Source of the DNA: Crossiella equi
Lineage (GTDB): Bacteria; Actinomycetota; Actinomycetes; Mycobacteriales; Pseudonocardiaceae
Assembly (NCBI RefSeq): GCF_017876755.1
Contig: NZ_JAGIOO010000001.1
Span: 1,922,001-1,986,000 of the forward strand
Direction: 5' to 3'
Length of the DNA: 64,000 nt
Both the position numbers and the translations under genes were made by a program. Shown here piece by piece: positions 7,872 through 19,129 of this stretch; position 1 is the first letter of the stretch; each line of letters starts with the position of its first letter. A model generated the notes under the pieces. The model made no database searches. It was not told the origin of the DNA and saw only the letters and a program-made list of their open reading frames with translations.

Positions 7872-8688
7872 GCCGATCTTCCCGACGCTCGTCGCGACCG
7901 ACCTCGACGGCACCCTGCTCCGCCACGACTACTCGGTCTCGGCCCGCACCCTGGCCGCGCTGGCCGCCGTGCGCGAGGCGGGCGCCGAGGTCGTCCTCGT
8001 CACCGCCCGGCCGCCCCGGTTCGTCGAGGCGCTGGCCGAGCGCACGGGCCTGTCCGGCATCGCGCTCTGCGGCAACGGCGCCACGGTGTACGACCTGGTC
8101 AGCCACACTGTGCTGACCTCCAGGACACTGTCGGGTGATACCGCGCGCACTGTGGCGAAGGCCTTGCTCAATGCCTTGCCGACATTCGGGTTCGCCATCG
8201 AAACCGGCTTCGACAAGCACTTCGAGCCCGGCTATACCCTGGAGATGCCCGAGGACCAAGGCGCCGAGGTCCCGGTGGCCAGCTTCGAGCAGCTGTGGCT
8301 CCAGGACGTGCCGATCGTGAAAATCCTCGCCCACTGCCCGGGCCACGAGGCAGACGCGCTGGTAGCCACGGCCGTGTCCGTCGCACCAGACCTCGCCCAC
8401 TACACCCATTCGGGCGGCCGCGGGCTGTTGGAGATCAGTGCGCACGGTGTGGGCAAGGCCGAGGCCCTGGCCGAGTTCTGCGCCGAGCGCGGCATCCCGG
8501 CGGCCGAGGTGATCGCCTTCGGCGACATGCCCAACGACCTGTCCGTGCTGGCCTGGGCGGGCACGGGCTGCGCGGTGGCCAACGCCCACCCCGCGGTGCT
8601 CGCCGCCGCCGACCGGGTCACGGCCTCCAACGAGGAGGACGGTGTCGCCCAGGTCCTGGAAGAGCTGCTCCAAGGCCGCGAGTACTGA
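7870..8688 (+). CDS. HAD-superfamily Cof-type phosphatase
   Basis: A 272-residue haloacid-dehalogenase hydrolase of subfamily IIB. The nucleophile motif is DLDGTLL at residues 12-18. A conserved lysine lies in VGKAEAL near residue 197 and the acidic motif is FGDMPNDLSVL near residue 217. Such enzymes dephosphorylate sugar phosphates or flavin/PLP precursors. The ATG overlaps the GntR operator and has no Shine-Dalgarno, which fits a leaderless message. Its control by the catabolic regulator is suggested by the shared operator, but no metabolic link to the pathway is evident. Confidence 0.85.
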   Translation: MPIFPTLVATDLDGTLLRHDYSVSARTLAALAAVREAGAEVVLVTARPPRFVEALAERTGLSGIALCGNGATVYDLVSHTVLTSRTLSGDTARTVAKALLNALPTFGFAIETGFDKHFEPGYTLEMPEDQGAEVPVASFEQLWLQDVPIVKILAHCPGHEADALVATAVSVAPDLAHYTHSGGRGLLEISAHGVGKAEALAEFCAERGIPAAEVIAFGDMPNDLSVLAWAGTGCAVANAHPAVLAAADRVTASNEEDGVAQVLEELLQGREY

Positions 8689-8710
8689 TCCAATAGGCCC
8701 TGCCACGCGA

Positions 8711-8743
8711 AAGAGGGACACCCGTTCGACGGATGTCCCTCTT
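8711..8743. terminator. Bidirectional terminator
   Basis: A 14-bp stem with one mismatch (8711-8724 with 8730-8743) closes a TTCGA loop between the convergent phosphatase and nusB genes. Confidence 0.7.
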
Positions 8744-8797
8744 CAGCGAGTGGCCGTGCCAGGACCGCGGCGGCGGTGTCCCGGCGGGCGGCGCGGC

Positions 8798-9223
8798 TCA
8801 GCCGTTGTTGGCGGCGCGCAGGTGGTCGGCGATCCCGGCGATGCGGCCGAGCACCCCGTTGACAAACCGCGGCGAGTCGTCGGTGGACAGCGCCTTCGCG
8901 AGCTCGATGGCCTCGTCGATGGCGACCGCGTCCGGCACGTCGTTGGCCCACAGCAGCTCGAACAGGCCCAGCCGCAGGACCGCGCGGTCCACGGCGGGCA
9001 TGCGGGACAGCGTCCAGCCCTCGGAGTGCTCGATGATCAGCTCGTCGATGCGCTCGCGGTGGCTGGTGACCCCCTCGACCAGGGTCACGGTGTAGTCGTT
9101 GACCGGCGGCACCTCGGGCGAGCCGACGCGGCCGGACAGCAGCGTGACCGGGTCGAGGTTGCGGGCCTCGGCCTCGTAGAGGACGTCGACCGCGCGCTTG
9201 CGGGCCTTGCTCCGGGCACCCAT
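8798..9223 (-). CDS. nusB: Transcription antitermination factor NusB
   Basis: A 141-residue all-helical RNA-binding protein that with NusE (S10) binds boxA of rRNA leaders. The N-terminal ARSKARKRAVDVLYEAE and the C-terminal half (AIDEAIELAKALSTDD, then FVNGVLGRIA) are the family hallmarks, and length is normal. Its ATG shares one base with the efp stop (TGATG), so it is coupled to efp. It is the last gene of the pepQ-efp-nusB run. Confidence 0.97.
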   Translation of the reverse strand: MGARSKARKRAVDVLYEAEARNLDPVTLLSGRVGSPEVPPVNDYTVTLVEGVTSHRERIDELIIEHSEGWTLSRMPAVDRAVLRLGLFELLWANDVPDAVAIDEAIELAKALSTDDSPRFVNGVLGRIAGIADHLRAANNG

Positions 9224-9786
9224 CAGGAGTTGACGCGGCCGAGGTAGCGGCCGTCCCGGGTGTCGACCTTGACCTTGTCGCCGGTGTTCACGAACAGCGG
9301 GACCTGGATCTCGGCCTCGGTCTCCAGGATGGCGGGCTTGGTGCCACCGGTGGAGCGGTCGCCCTGCAGGCCCGGGTCGGTGTGCTTGATGACCAGCTCG
9401 ACCGACGCGGAGAGCTCGACGAACAGCGGGCTGCCCTCGTGCGAGGCGACCATCGCGTTGGAGTTCTCCAGCAGGTACCGGGCGGCGTCGCCGACCGTCG
9501 CCTCGGCGACGTGGATCTGGTCGTAGGTGTCCAGGTCCATGAAGACGAACTCGGAGCCCTCGCGGTAGAGGTAGGTCATCTCCCGGCGGTCCACGGTGGC
9601 GGTCTCGACCTTGACGCCGGCGTTGAAGGTCTTGTCCACCACCTTGCCGGACAGCACGTGCTTGAGCTTGGTCCGCACGAACGCGGGGCCCTTGCCCGGC
9701 TTGACGTGCTGGAACTCGACGACCGTCCAGAGCTGGTTCTCGATGTTGAGGACGAGCCCGTTCTTGAGGTCGTTGGTCGTGGCCAC
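9223..9786 (-). CDS. efp: Translation elongation factor P
   Basis: A 187-residue three-domain protein that relieves ribosome stalling at polyproline. [14 protein letters not shown] near residues 29-42 holds the tip-loop lysine. The C-terminal domain ends in [14 protein letters not shown]. The start is GTG 9786 with AGGAG about 11 nt upstream. An intact EF-P is pertinent because the prepilin-peptidase gene 6 kb away encodes long proline runs. Confidence 0.97.
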   Translation of the reverse strand: MATTNDLKNGLVLNIENQLWTVVEFQHVKPGKGPAFVRTKLKHVLSGKVVDKTFNAGVKVETATVDRREMTYLYREGSEFVFMDLDTYDQIHVAEATVGDAARYLLENSNAMVASHEGSPLFVELSASVELVIKHTDPGLQGDRSTGGTKPAILETEAEIQVPLFVNTGDKVKVDTRDGRYLGRVNS

Positions 9787-9827
9787 GGGGTGGGTTCTCC
9801 TGTTGTCGTGAACGGGATAGCTATGGC

Positions 9828-10922
9828 TTAGACGACCACGAGGTCCTTCGTGGTCAGGGTGAGCAGCTCGGGGGCGCCCTCGCGCACCACGAGCGTGTCC
9901 TCGATGCGGACGCCGCCCCGACCGGCCAGGTACACGCCGGGTTCGACGGTGACCGCCATGCCAGCGGAGAGTGTACCCACGCCGAGCTGGGACAGGCTCG
10001 GAGCCTCGTGGATGGCCAGGCCGACGCCGTGGCCGAGACCGTGCAGGAAGTGCTCGCCATGCCCGGCGCGCGCGATCACGTCCCGGGCCGCGCTGTCCAC
10101 CGCCCGCACCTCCACCCCGGGCGCCAGCGCCGCCCGCCCGGCGGCCTGCGCGGTGGCGACCAGCTCGTACAGCTCGACCTGCCAGTCCGCGGCCCGGCCG
10201 AGCACCAGGGTGCGGGTCATGTCCGAGTGGTATCCCCCGAACCGGGCCCCGAAATCGAGTTTGACCAGGTCACCACGGCTCAGCACGGCGTCGGTGGGCC
10301 GGTGGTGGGGTACCGCCGAGTTGACCCCGGCGGCCACGATCGTCTCGAACGCGGGCCCGGTGGCGCCGTGCTCGAGCATGCGGGCCTCCAACTCGCGGCC
10401 GACCTCCCGCTCGGTGCGCCCGGGCCGCAGCCCGCCGTGCTCGACCAGGTCGGCCAGCGCCCGGTCCGCCGCCTGGCAGGCCAACCGCAGGGCCTGGACC
10501 TCGTCCTCGTCCTTGACCAGCCGCAACCGCTCCACCAGGCGCGGCGCCCGGACCAGCTCCACCTGCCCGGCAGCCGCCACCAGGTCGTCGTGCCCCTCCA
10601 CGGTGACGTGGTGACTCTCGAACCCGACCCGCCCGGCGGGCACGGACTTGAGCAACGCCACATCGCACGGCCGGTCCACCACCCGCCGCAGATCGGGCAC
10701 CTGCGCCGCGGACTGGGTCAGGTATCGCCCGTCCGTGGCGAACACGGTGCCGTTCTCCTGGCCCGGCTCGTCGGCGGACCACACGATCAGGGCACCGTTG
10801 GAGCCGGTGAACCCGGTGAGGTACCGCACGTTCAGCAGGTTCGTGACCAGCAAGGCGTCCAGGCCCTGGTCCCGGAGAGTGGTGCGCAGGGCTGCTCGCC
10901 GACGGGCGTGGGACTCGGCCAT
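9828..10922 (-). CDS. pepQ: Xaa-Pro aminopeptidase, M24 family
   Basis: A 364-residue metallopeptidase that trims N-terminal residues preceding proline. The creatinase-like N-domain is followed by the pita-bread domain. Expected metal ligands lie in [18 protein letters not shown] (two Asp), [11 protein letters not shown] (His), VEPGVYL (Glu) and IEDTLVV (Glu). There is no Shine-Dalgarno before the ATG. TAATCT ends 7 nt upstream, implying a leaderless transcript that continues into efp and nusB. It could equally be called PepP-like. Confidence 0.92.
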   Translation of the reverse strand: MAESHARRRAALRTTLRDQGLDALLVTNLLNVRYLTGFTGSNGALIVWSADEPGQENGTVFATDGRYLTQSAAQVPDLRRVVDRPCDVALLKSVPAGRVGFESHHVTVEGHDDLVAAAGQVELVRAPRLVERLRLVKDEDEVQALRLACQAADRALADLVEHGGLRPGRTEREVGRELEARMLEHGATGPAFETIVAAGVNSAVPHHRPTDAVLSRGDLVKLDFGARFGGYHSDMTRTLVLGRAADWQVELYELVATAQAAGRAALAPGVEVRAVDSAARDVIARAGHGEHFLHGLGHGVGLAIHEAPSLSQLGVGTLSAGMAVTVEPGVYLAGRGGVRIEDTLVVREGAPELLTLTTKDLVVV

Positions 10923-10928
10923 GCCTGG

Positions 10929-10955
10929 AGATTAGTCGGGCCAGACCGTTACTGT
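10929..10955. promoter_or_regulatory. Divergent near-leaderless promoters of pepQ and the 4-TM gene
   Basis: Minus-strand TAATCT (10934-10929) lies 6 nt before the pepQ ATG at 10922. Plus-strand TACTGT (10950-10955) lies 8 nt before the ATG at 10964. The whole spacer is 41 nt and contains no Shine-Dalgarno for either gene. The -35 regions are weak. Confidence 0.45.
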
Positions 10956-10963
10956 GCGCCCTC

Positions 10964-11383
10964 ATGCGGAGCTGGGTGGTGCGCGGTGTGGTGCTGGGAG
11001 CGGCGCACGCCTGCGCGCAGACTGCCGTCGCGGCCGTCCGCGTCTACAACCCGGACGCCACCACCCTGACCAGGGTCCTGGTGCTCGGCCTGGTCGTCGC
11101 GCTCGCCCTGGCCTGGGGTGTGGTCGACGGCCGCCACCGCCCCGGCTGCGCCATGAACTGGTTCTACGCGGGCCTGGTCGCCGGTCCCCTCGCGGGCCTG
11201 GCCGGGGTCGCGGCGCAGTCCGTGCTGGTCGACGCCACCGGCGTGGAGGCCCTGGGCACGGCCTTGACCGGCGGCGCCGCGTTCACCGCGCTCCTGGTCG
11301 CCGCCCCCGCGCTGGCGGGCATGCTGCTGGGCCGTCGTCCGGCGAAGGTCACACCCTCGGCAGCGCCGCCACCGGCGGACTGA
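10964..11383 (+). CDS. Small four-TM membrane protein, B-4DMT transporter type
   Basis: A 139-residue integral membrane protein with four hydrophobic segments (about residues 5-25, 38-56, 65-88 and 96-120) and a proline/alanine-rich tail. Length, topology and position beside pepQ/efp/nusB resemble the small actinobacterial B-4DMT family. The family name is from memory and not certain. No substrate is known. The last 35 bp overlap the end of the convergent acetyltransferase gene. Confidence 0.75.
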   Translation: MRSWVVRGVVLGAAHACAQTAVAAVRVYNPDATTLTRVLVLGLVVALALAWGVVDGRHRPGCAMNWFYAGLVAGPLAGLAGVAAQSVLVDATGVEALGTALTGGAAFTALLVAAPALAGMLLGRRPAKVTPSAAPPPAD

Positions 11384-11891
11384 TCTCGCCGAGCCGCACC
11401 AGCACCCGGTGCGGTTCGCCGTAGTGCAGCCCGGTGGCCACCTCGCGGAACCCGAGCCGCCCGGCCAGGCGCAGGCTGGGCCCGTTCTCCGGCCGCACCA
11501 GTGCCCACACCGCGGGCAGGCCCAGCTCCTCCAGCCCGAAGTCGACCACGGCCTGCGCGGCCTCCCCGGCCAGTCCGCGCCCCCAGTAGGCGGGGTCGAC
11601 CGTCCACCCGGTCTCCACGGTCGGTTCGGGCAGCTCCCGCGAAGGCCGCAGGTGCCCGAAGCCCACCACGGTGTTGTCCAGGAGATACGTCAGGTAGCCC
11701 ATGCCGTCGGGGTAGGCGGTGCCGATGCGCACCGAGGCCCATTCCCGCACCCTGTCGACGGTGCTGAGGTCCGAGGAGGCCAGCCACCGCGTCGTGCACG
11801 GGTCGCTGAAGATCTCCGCGAGCCGCGGCACGTCCTCCATGGCCAGCGGCCGGATCCGCAGCCTGGCGGTGCGCAGCACGGGACCGGTCAC
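11349..11891 (-). CDS. GNAT N-acetyltransferase, RimJ/RimL type (copy 2)
   Basis: A 180-residue acetyltransferase. It starts with VLRTARLRIRPL, typical of the RimJ/RimL branch. VETGWTVDPAYWGRGLAGEA around residues 95-114 carries the acetyl-CoA pyrophosphate loop. GTG 11891 overlaps the stop of the neighbouring acetyltransferase (GTGA). It is clearly paralogous to that neighbour, sharing the opening motif, VVGFGHL/VIGFGHL and the TGW-V-AYWGRGLA block, so the pair arose by tandem duplication. The acceptor substrate is unknown. Confidence 0.85.
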   Translation of the reverse strand: MTGPVLRTARLRIRPLAMEDVPRLAEIFSDPCTTRWLASSDLSTVDRVREWASVRIGTAYPDGMGYLTYLLDNTVVGFGHLRPSRELPEPTVETGWTVDPAYWGRGLAGEAAQAVVDFGLEELGLPAVWALVRPENGPSLRLAGRLGFREVATGLHYGEPHRVLVRLGEISPPVAALPRV

Positions 11892-12444
11892 CAGAACTCG
11901 CCGCCGAAGGCTCCGAACCCGAACCGGTTGTCCCGCACCGGCCGCAGCGCCACGTGCACCTCGACCTGGCGGCCCAGCTTCTCCCGCCAGCCCACGTGCA
12001 CGAACCCGGACCGTTCGGCCACCCGTTTGCTGGGCGTGTTGTCCGGGTGGATGAGCGCCCACACCCCGGGCACGCCGACGGTGTCGTGCGCGTGCGTGAC
12101 CATGGCCCGCACAGCCTCGGTGGCCAGGCCTTTCCCCCGGTAGGCGCCGCCGACCGCCCAGCCGGTGGACACGAACGGCGGCGGGAACTGCCCGAACCCG
12201 GCGAGGTGCCCGAACCCGATGACCGTGCCGTCGAGCTCGAACACGAAGTGCCCGAGCCCGTCGGCTCGGTACTCGATCAGGTTCATGGTCAGCAGCGCCC
12301 GCAACGCGTGCGGATCGGCCAGGTCGACCGAGGTGTGGGGCGCCGGGTCGGCGCCCTCCCCGGCGAACACCGCGACCAGCGGCTCCTGGTCGGCGGCGGT
12401 GAGGGGGCGCAGAACCAGCCGGTCGGTGCGCAGCACCGGCAGGC

Positions 12445-12448
<4 letters not shown>
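11888..12448 (-). CDS. GNAT N-acetyltransferase, RimJ/RimL type (copy 1)
   Basis: A 186-residue acetyltransferase opening with [16 protein letters not shown] and carrying [19 protein letters not shown] as the acetyl-CoA loop. It begins at GTG 12448, overlapping the aroQ stop (GTGA), so it is translated with the shikimate genes although no shikimate-pathway acetylation is known. More likely the pair was inserted into the operon. Substrate unknown. Confidence 0.85.
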
Positions 12449-14595
<2,147 letters not shown>

Positions 14596-14599
<4 letters not shown>

Positions 14600-15783
14600 C
14601 GGCGGTGCTCCAGCGCCTTGAGGTAGGACTCGGCGTTGCGCCGGGTCTCCTCCACCGAGTCGCCGCCGAACTTCTCGAGCACGGCGTCGGCCAGCACCAG
14701 GGCGACCATGGCCTCGGCCACCACACCGGCCGCCGGGACGGCGCACACGTCAGAGCGCTGGCTGATGGCCACCGCGGGCTCCCCGGTGGCGGTGTCGATC
14801 GTGTCCAGAGCCCGCGGCACGGTCGAGATCGGCTTCATGGCGGCCCGCACCCGCAGGATCTCCCCGTTGGTGATGCCGCCTTCCAGGCCACCTGCCCGGT
14901 TCGAGCGCCGGTGCACCCCGCTCGGCCCGCTGCCGGGCTCGATCTCGTCGTGGGCCTGGCTGCCCCGGCGCCGGGCGGTCTCGAAGCCGTCCCCGACCTC
15001 GACGCCCTTGATCGCCTGGATTCCCATGAGAGCCCCGGCCAGCCGCGAGTCCAGCCGCCGGTCCCAGTGCACGTGCGACCCGAGGCCGGGCGGCAGCCCA
15101 TAGGCCAGGACCTCGACGACACCGCCCAGGGTGTCGCCGTCCTTCTTGGCCGCGTCGACCTCGGCCACCATCGCCTCGCTCGCGGCGGCGTCGAAGACGC
15201 GCACCGGGCTGGCGTCCACGGCCTCCAGGTCACCAGGCGCGGGCAGCACCCCGGCGGGCGCGCTGACGGTACCGATGGAGATGACGTGGCTGAGCACCTC
15301 CACCCCCAGCGTCTGCGCCAGGAAGGCCTTGGCGACGGTGCCCAGGGCGGTGCGGGCGGCGGTCTCCCGCGCGCTGGCGCGCTCGAGGACGGGCCGGGCG
15401 TCGTCGAACCCGTACTTGAGCATGCCGGGCAGGTCGGCGTGCCCGGGGCGGGGGCGGGTCAGCGGTGCGTTGCGCCCAAGGTTGGCCAGCTCGTCGGGGT
15501 CGACGGGGTCAGCGGCCATGACCTTGTCCCAGCGGGGCCACTCGGAGTTGCCGACCCGGACCGCGACAGGACCGCCTTGGGAGCGTCCGTGGCGGACGCC
15601 TCCGAGGAACTCGACCTCGTCGGCCTCGAACTTCATCCGGGCGCCACGGCCGTGGCCCAGCCGACGACGGGCGAGTTGGGTGGCCAACTCACCGGTCGTG
15701 ACCTCCACGCCCGCGGGCAGTCCTTCGAGCACGGCGACCAGGGCCGGTCCGTGCGACTCTCCAGCGGTGATCCAGCGCAACAC
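14596..15783 (-). CDS. aroC: Chorismate synthase
   Basis: A 395-residue FMN-dependent enzyme producing chorismate. The N-terminal [12 protein letters not shown] and [12 protein letters not shown] are signature segments, and [20 protein letters not shown] marks the central region. The start was placed at GTG 15783 so that the protein begins just before WITAGESHG. An upstream ATG would add an implausible arginine-rich leader. It is the first of the aroC-aroK-aroB-aroQ series, all linked by 4-nt overlaps. Confidence 0.96.
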
Positions 15784-15808
15784 GGATCGATCCTGCCATG
15801 TCAGCGCC

Positions 15809-18097
15809 TCAGCCGAAGAGTGCACCCTGCCCGGCCAGCACAGTCGCAAGCCAGGTCGCACCCAGCATTCCGGGCCCGTGCGGTACCCCATCGTCGCCGG
15901 GCGGCCCGCGCCAGACCACCGCCACCAGGGCCGTGCCCACCATCGCGCCCAGCGCCACCGCCATCAGCGCTGGCCAGGACACTGCGGCAGCCACCGCGCC
16001 CACGGTGGCGGAGAGCTTCACATCACCGCCGCCGAGCGCCGCAGGACGGATCAGGTGCACGAGGAGGTGTATGCCGAAGAACACCCCCGCGCCCAGGAAG
16101 GCCCGTCCCGCGATCCCAGCATCCGGACCAAAGGTCCCCAACAGGGTGAACAGGAGGGCGAACGCGGGCACCGCGGAGAGGGTCAGGCAGTCGGGCAGGC
16201 GGCGGTGCCGCAGGTCGGCGAAGGCCAAGGGCACGCCGAACCACGCGAGCAGTACCGGCACTGGAACCCAGGACCAGGCCAGCAGCCCCACCTCGGCAAG
16301 AGCCACCGGTATCGCTGAGAGCACAGCGGTGAGAGGTGGGACCGCGGTGAGGGATGGGGCCGCAGCGACGGGTGGGGCCACAGAGAGGGGTGTGGCCGCA
16401 GGAACGGGCGGAGTCGCGGGAACGGGCGGAGTCGCGGCGACCGGCGGGCTCGCCGAGAGGGCTGGTCGAGGAGTACGGCCCGCATGGACAGCGAGGCGCG
16501 TGCGGATGTTCTGGGCCTGCGTCGCGTGGGCGCTCTGGGACTGCACACTGGGGGTGTTCTGACACTGCGTACCAGGGAAGCCCCTCGACTGCGTGTCGAT
16601 GCGGCGGGGTGAGTCCGGGATTGAGGCGGTCGGTGTGGGCGCGCCCGACACTGGCCTCGGTTTGGCTGCCGCGCGCGGTTCGGGCTTGGAGCCCGGCTTG
16701 GTCGTTGTGGCTTGTCCTGCGGGTGTGGCCCGGGCAGTAGCCGGGATCGAGTCGGGGGCGGGCGTCGAGCTGGTGTTTGCCTTCGTGGTGGTCGTGGCGG
16801 CCGCGCTGACCGGCGGCGTGGTGGCCACTGCGCCTGCCGGGTGTTCGGAGGGCTCGGAAGAGAGCACCGCGGTTGTCGCTTGAGGTACGGCGTTCATCGG
16901 TGCCAGCACCGTCGTCTGGGCGAGCGGCGGTGCGGGCCTCGGTTCAGGCTCCGAGAGAGACACAGGCGGCACGGGCAGCGTTGTGGGAGGCGTGGACACC
17001 GGTAGCAACGCGTGCCGACACGCGGGCACGGGCGGCGGCGCGGGAGGAGGTGGAGACGCGCACACGGGCGGTCTCGCGGGCATCGGTTGGGACACGGGCG
17101 CAGTTTGGGGCGGGGGTACCGGCGGAAGCACGGGCGGAGGTACGGGCGCCAGTGCGGTTGTCGATGTGGTCGTCTGTGATGGGGATTCGGCGGTTGTCGA
17201 GCGCGGGAGTTTTGAGGGTGCCGCGCCAGCTTTCAGCGGGGAGCCGCTTGCCGGGGTTGGCAGGCAGGTCCTGGGGCGGTGGTGGGGTGTGGTCGTGTGG
17301 TCGAGCGGGTGACGGAAGTCCGCGGGGGTGGCTGGGCGAGTTGCTGCCGCTGGGGCAGGGGGAGGCGGTGGGGTCGGGGGCGTGGTGGGGCAGGCCAGGC
17401 GGAACGGAGCCGGTCGGGGCCGTCGGGCGAGGTGGGTGGCCAGTGCGGTCACGTCGTCGCTGTTCTTGGCAGCGGTCCTGACCTGCGGAGCGGTCTCACA
17501 AGCGGTGAGAAGTGCGGCGAACGCGAGATGCTTGCCGCGGTAGGGCGCGACTGTGGGCCAGGCCGGGGTCTGGTTGGCGGGGCCGCGATCTGGAGTGAGG
17601 CCAGTGGGCTGCACCGAGGTATGCGGGGTGACCGGCTCGACTGGTGTCGAGCTGCCATCAGGACCAAGTGGGGGGATGCGGGGCGGCTCGGCGATAGAGG
17701 CGGGGGCGACGGCGGCGAACTCCGCGGGGTGCGGGACCGGAAGCGGTGTCTGGTCCGTCAGCGGGGTGGTCGGCGGCAGGATCTTGGGCAGGGGGTGGCG
17801 GCGGGGTGTGGTTGTGCGCTTCCGCGGCGAGGATTCACGCTCGTGGCCGGGTTCAGGATTCGGCGTCGTACATGCCCGGACGGAATTGTTCAGGGTCGCG
17901 GAATGCGAAGCATCGGCGGCGCGGGCGTGCGCAAAACCATGGACAAGTGGAAAATTGTGGCCGAGAGCTGGCTCTGGGGGCGGCAGGACCGTGCCTCGGC
18001 GCCATCTTCGCAGCACGTGGCAGGTTTGGATGCCCGCCAGCCAGCCCACGGCGGCAGCTGTCGAGACCAGCAGGAATGAGGGGAAGAATTTCGCCAT
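15809..18097 (-). CDS. Prepilin peptidase (A24) with a very long proline-rich N-terminal region
   Basis: A 762-residue frame. Residues about 560-762 form an integral-membrane A24 aspartic peptidase: the first catalytic Asp is D628 in [14 protein letters not shown], and the GxGD motif is GGGDVKL with D692. Such enzymes process type IV/Tad prepilins. Residues 8-27 are a separate hydrophobic segment. Between lies about 500 residues dominated by Pro, Ala, Thr and Val, including TPPVPA repeats. Ordinary actinobacterial members are about 200-260 residues. The long part may be a periplasmic or cell-wall spacer, or two genes may be fused. The ATG has no Shine-Dalgarno. Position upstream of aroC is the usual place for this peptidase. 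Confidence 0.75.
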   Translation of the reverse strand: MAKFFPSFLLVSTAAAVGWLAGIQTCHVLRRWRRGTVLPPPEPALGHNFPLVHGFAHARAADASHSATLNNSVRACTTPNPEPGHERESSPRKRTTTPRRHPLPKILPPTTPLTDQTPLPVPHPAEFAAVAPASIAEPPRIPPLGPDGSSTPVEPVTPHTSVQPTGLTPDRGPANQTPAWPTVAPYRGKHLAFAALLTACETAPQVRTAAKNSDDVTALATHLARRPRPAPFRLACPTTPPTPPPPPAPAAATRPATPADFRHPLDHTTTPHHRPRTCLPTPASGSPLKAGAAPSKLPRSTTAESPSQTTTSTTALAPVPPPVLPPVPPPQTAPVSQPMPARPPVCASPPPPAPPPVPACRHALLPVSTPPTTLPVPPVSLSEPEPRPAPPLAQTTVLAPMNAVPQATTAVLSSEPSEHPAGAVATTPPVSAAATTTTKANTSSTPAPDSIPATARATPAGQATTTKPGSKPEPRAAAKPRPVSGAPTPTASIPDSPRRIDTQSRGFPGTQCQNTPSVQSQSAHATQAQNIRTRLAVHAGRTPRPALSASPPVAATPPVPATPPVPAATPLSVAPPVAAAPSLTAVPPLTAVLSAIPVALAEVGLLAWSWVPVPVLLAWFGVPLAFADLRHRRLPDCLTLSAVPAFALLFTLLGTFGPDAGIAGRAFLGAGVFFGIHLLVHLIRPAALGGGDVKLSATVGAVAAAVSWPALMAVALGAMVGTALVAVVWRGPPGDDGVPHGPGMLGATWLATVLAGQGALFG
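16401..16436. repeat. Two exact 18-bp tandem copies inside the proline-rich coding region
   Basis: The 18-mer starting GGAACGGGCGGAGTCGC occurs twice head-to-tail and encodes TPPVPA twice on the minus strand. Degenerate copies flank it. Slippage at such repeats could change the length of the spacer. Confidence 0.8.
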
Positions 18098-18185
18098 GAG
18101 GGGAGGGTGGCGAATGGGGGAGGAAAAAGCAAATTGATCTAAAAAGGCGCAGATGAGGTCATATTGTCAATGGTTTTTTCGCTAG

Positions 18186-18228
18186 AACGGCCGCCTGCTC
18201 CGCCACGGGGGCGGGGCAAGCGGCCGTT
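18186..18228 (-). terminator. Terminator of the PTS IIA/IIB operon
   Basis: A 9-bp outer stem (18186-18194 with 18220-18228) continues as an imperfect inner GC stem, 8 nt past the IIA stop codon. It also separates the PTS genes from the AT-richer leader of the prepilin-peptidase gene (18098-18185). Confidence 0.65.
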
Positions 18229-18236
18229 GGGGTGGC

Positions 18237-18689
18237 TCAGTTCCAGCTGAACAGGGGGTCGCCCGCGGCGACCGGGCCGGGAGCACGGAGGTCGGACAGG
18301 GTGTCCGCCGCCGCGTCCAGGGCGACCACCGGGCAGACCGGGGAGTAGCCCGTTGCCTCGATGTCGGCCGGGTTCCAGGTGATCACGGGCTGGCCCGCGC
18401 GCACCTTCTCCCCCTTGACCACGTGCAGGGTGAAGCCTTCGCCCTTGAGCTTGACCGTGTCGATGCCCAGGTGCACCAGCACCGCCGTGCCCGCGTCGGT
18501 GGCCACGACGAAGGCGTGCGGGTGCAGGGTGACGACCGTGCCGTCCACGGGGGCCACCGCCTCGCCCGCCGTGCGGTCCGGGTCGACCGCGATGCCCGGG
18601 CCGACCATCGCCTGCGCGAAGACGGGGTCGGGCACCTCACTGATGGGCACGACCGTGCCCGCTACCGGGGAGAGGACCGAAAGGCTCAC
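18237..18689 (-). CDS. crr: PTS glucose-family IIA protein
   Basis: A 150-residue cytosolic phosphocarrier passing phosphate from HPr to IIB. The phosphorylated histidine is H73 in AVLVHLGIDTVK, and H58 in TLHPHAF is the supporting residue. The whole length matches a stand-alone IIA-Glc domain. The start is GTG 18689, overlapping the IIB stop by 4 nt. Divergence from the regulator-IIC-HPr operon and the dre-like site between them suggest it serves N-acetylglucosamine uptake and possibly other sugars. Confidence 0.92.
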   Translation of the reverse strand: MSLSVLSPVAGTVVPISEVPDPVFAQAMVGPGIAVDPDRTAGEAVAPVDGTVVTLHPHAFVVATDAGTAVLVHLGIDTVKLKGEGFTLHVVKGEKVRAGQPVITWNPADIEATGYSPVCPVVALDAAADTLSDLRAPGPVAAGDPLFSWN

Positions 18690-18919
18690 ATCAGGTCCTG
18701 GATGTCGTCGGCGAGGTTGTCCGCTTCCGGACCCACCACGACCTGCACCACCGTGCCCTGCTGCATGACGCCGTGCGCGCCCGCCGCCTTCAGCGCCGCC
18801 TGGTCGACCTTGCCGCCATCGACGACCTCACACCGCAGGCGCGTGATGCACGCCTCGATGTCCTCGATGTTGTCCGCCCCGCCGAGTCCGGCGAGAATCG
18901 CCGCCGCCTTGTCCGCCAC
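18686..18919 (-). CDS. nagF: PTS IIB protein, N-acetylglucosamine/glucose type
   Basis: A 77-residue IIB domain whose phosphocysteine is C24 in EACITRLRC, the CITRLR motif of the glucose family. The start is GTG 18919 with GAGGAGG about 8 nt upstream. A stand-alone IIB next to a stand-alone IIC and IIA is the arrangement known from the Streptomyces GlcNAc system. The gene symbol follows that analogy. Confidence 0.9.
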   Translation of the reverse strand: MADKAAAILAGLGGADNIEDIEACITRLRCEVVDGGKVDQAALKAAGAHGVMQQGTVVQVVVGPEADNLADDIQDLM

Positions 18920-19042
18920 CGTGAACCCTCCTCAAACCCTGTCCTGATCGATCCGCGGTGCGCGGATGCTGCCACCTGGGTGACACGAAGCCATAACGGC
19001 CGGTTGACACCCGTCGAGGTCGCGGAGCATCCTCCCGCACTA

Positions 19043-19057
19043 ACTGGTTTAGACCGG
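19043..19057. promoter_or_regulatory. dre-like operator for a DasR-type regulator
   Basis: ACTGGTTTAGACCGG closely follows the DasR-responsive-element consensus ACTGGTCTAGACCA, with one mismatch in the central TGGTCTAGACC. It lies in the intergenic region between nagF and the GntR gene, downstream of a TTGACA at 19004-19009 with only a weak -10. Repression relieved by glucosamine-6-phosphate would be the expected logic. Confidence 0.7.
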
Positions 19058-19129
19058 ACCGTACCAATCCACGGGCGGTGGGGCGAGACGGCGGTCATGA
19101 CAGAACCGGACAGCGACAAGGAGGTGTGC

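Noticed and set aside
16354-17481. Plus-strand frames inside the prepilin-peptidase gene
   Set aside because: They are rich in Gly, Arg and Val, the complement of the Pro/Ala/Thr codons of the minus-strand gene, and lack motifs or ribosome sites.
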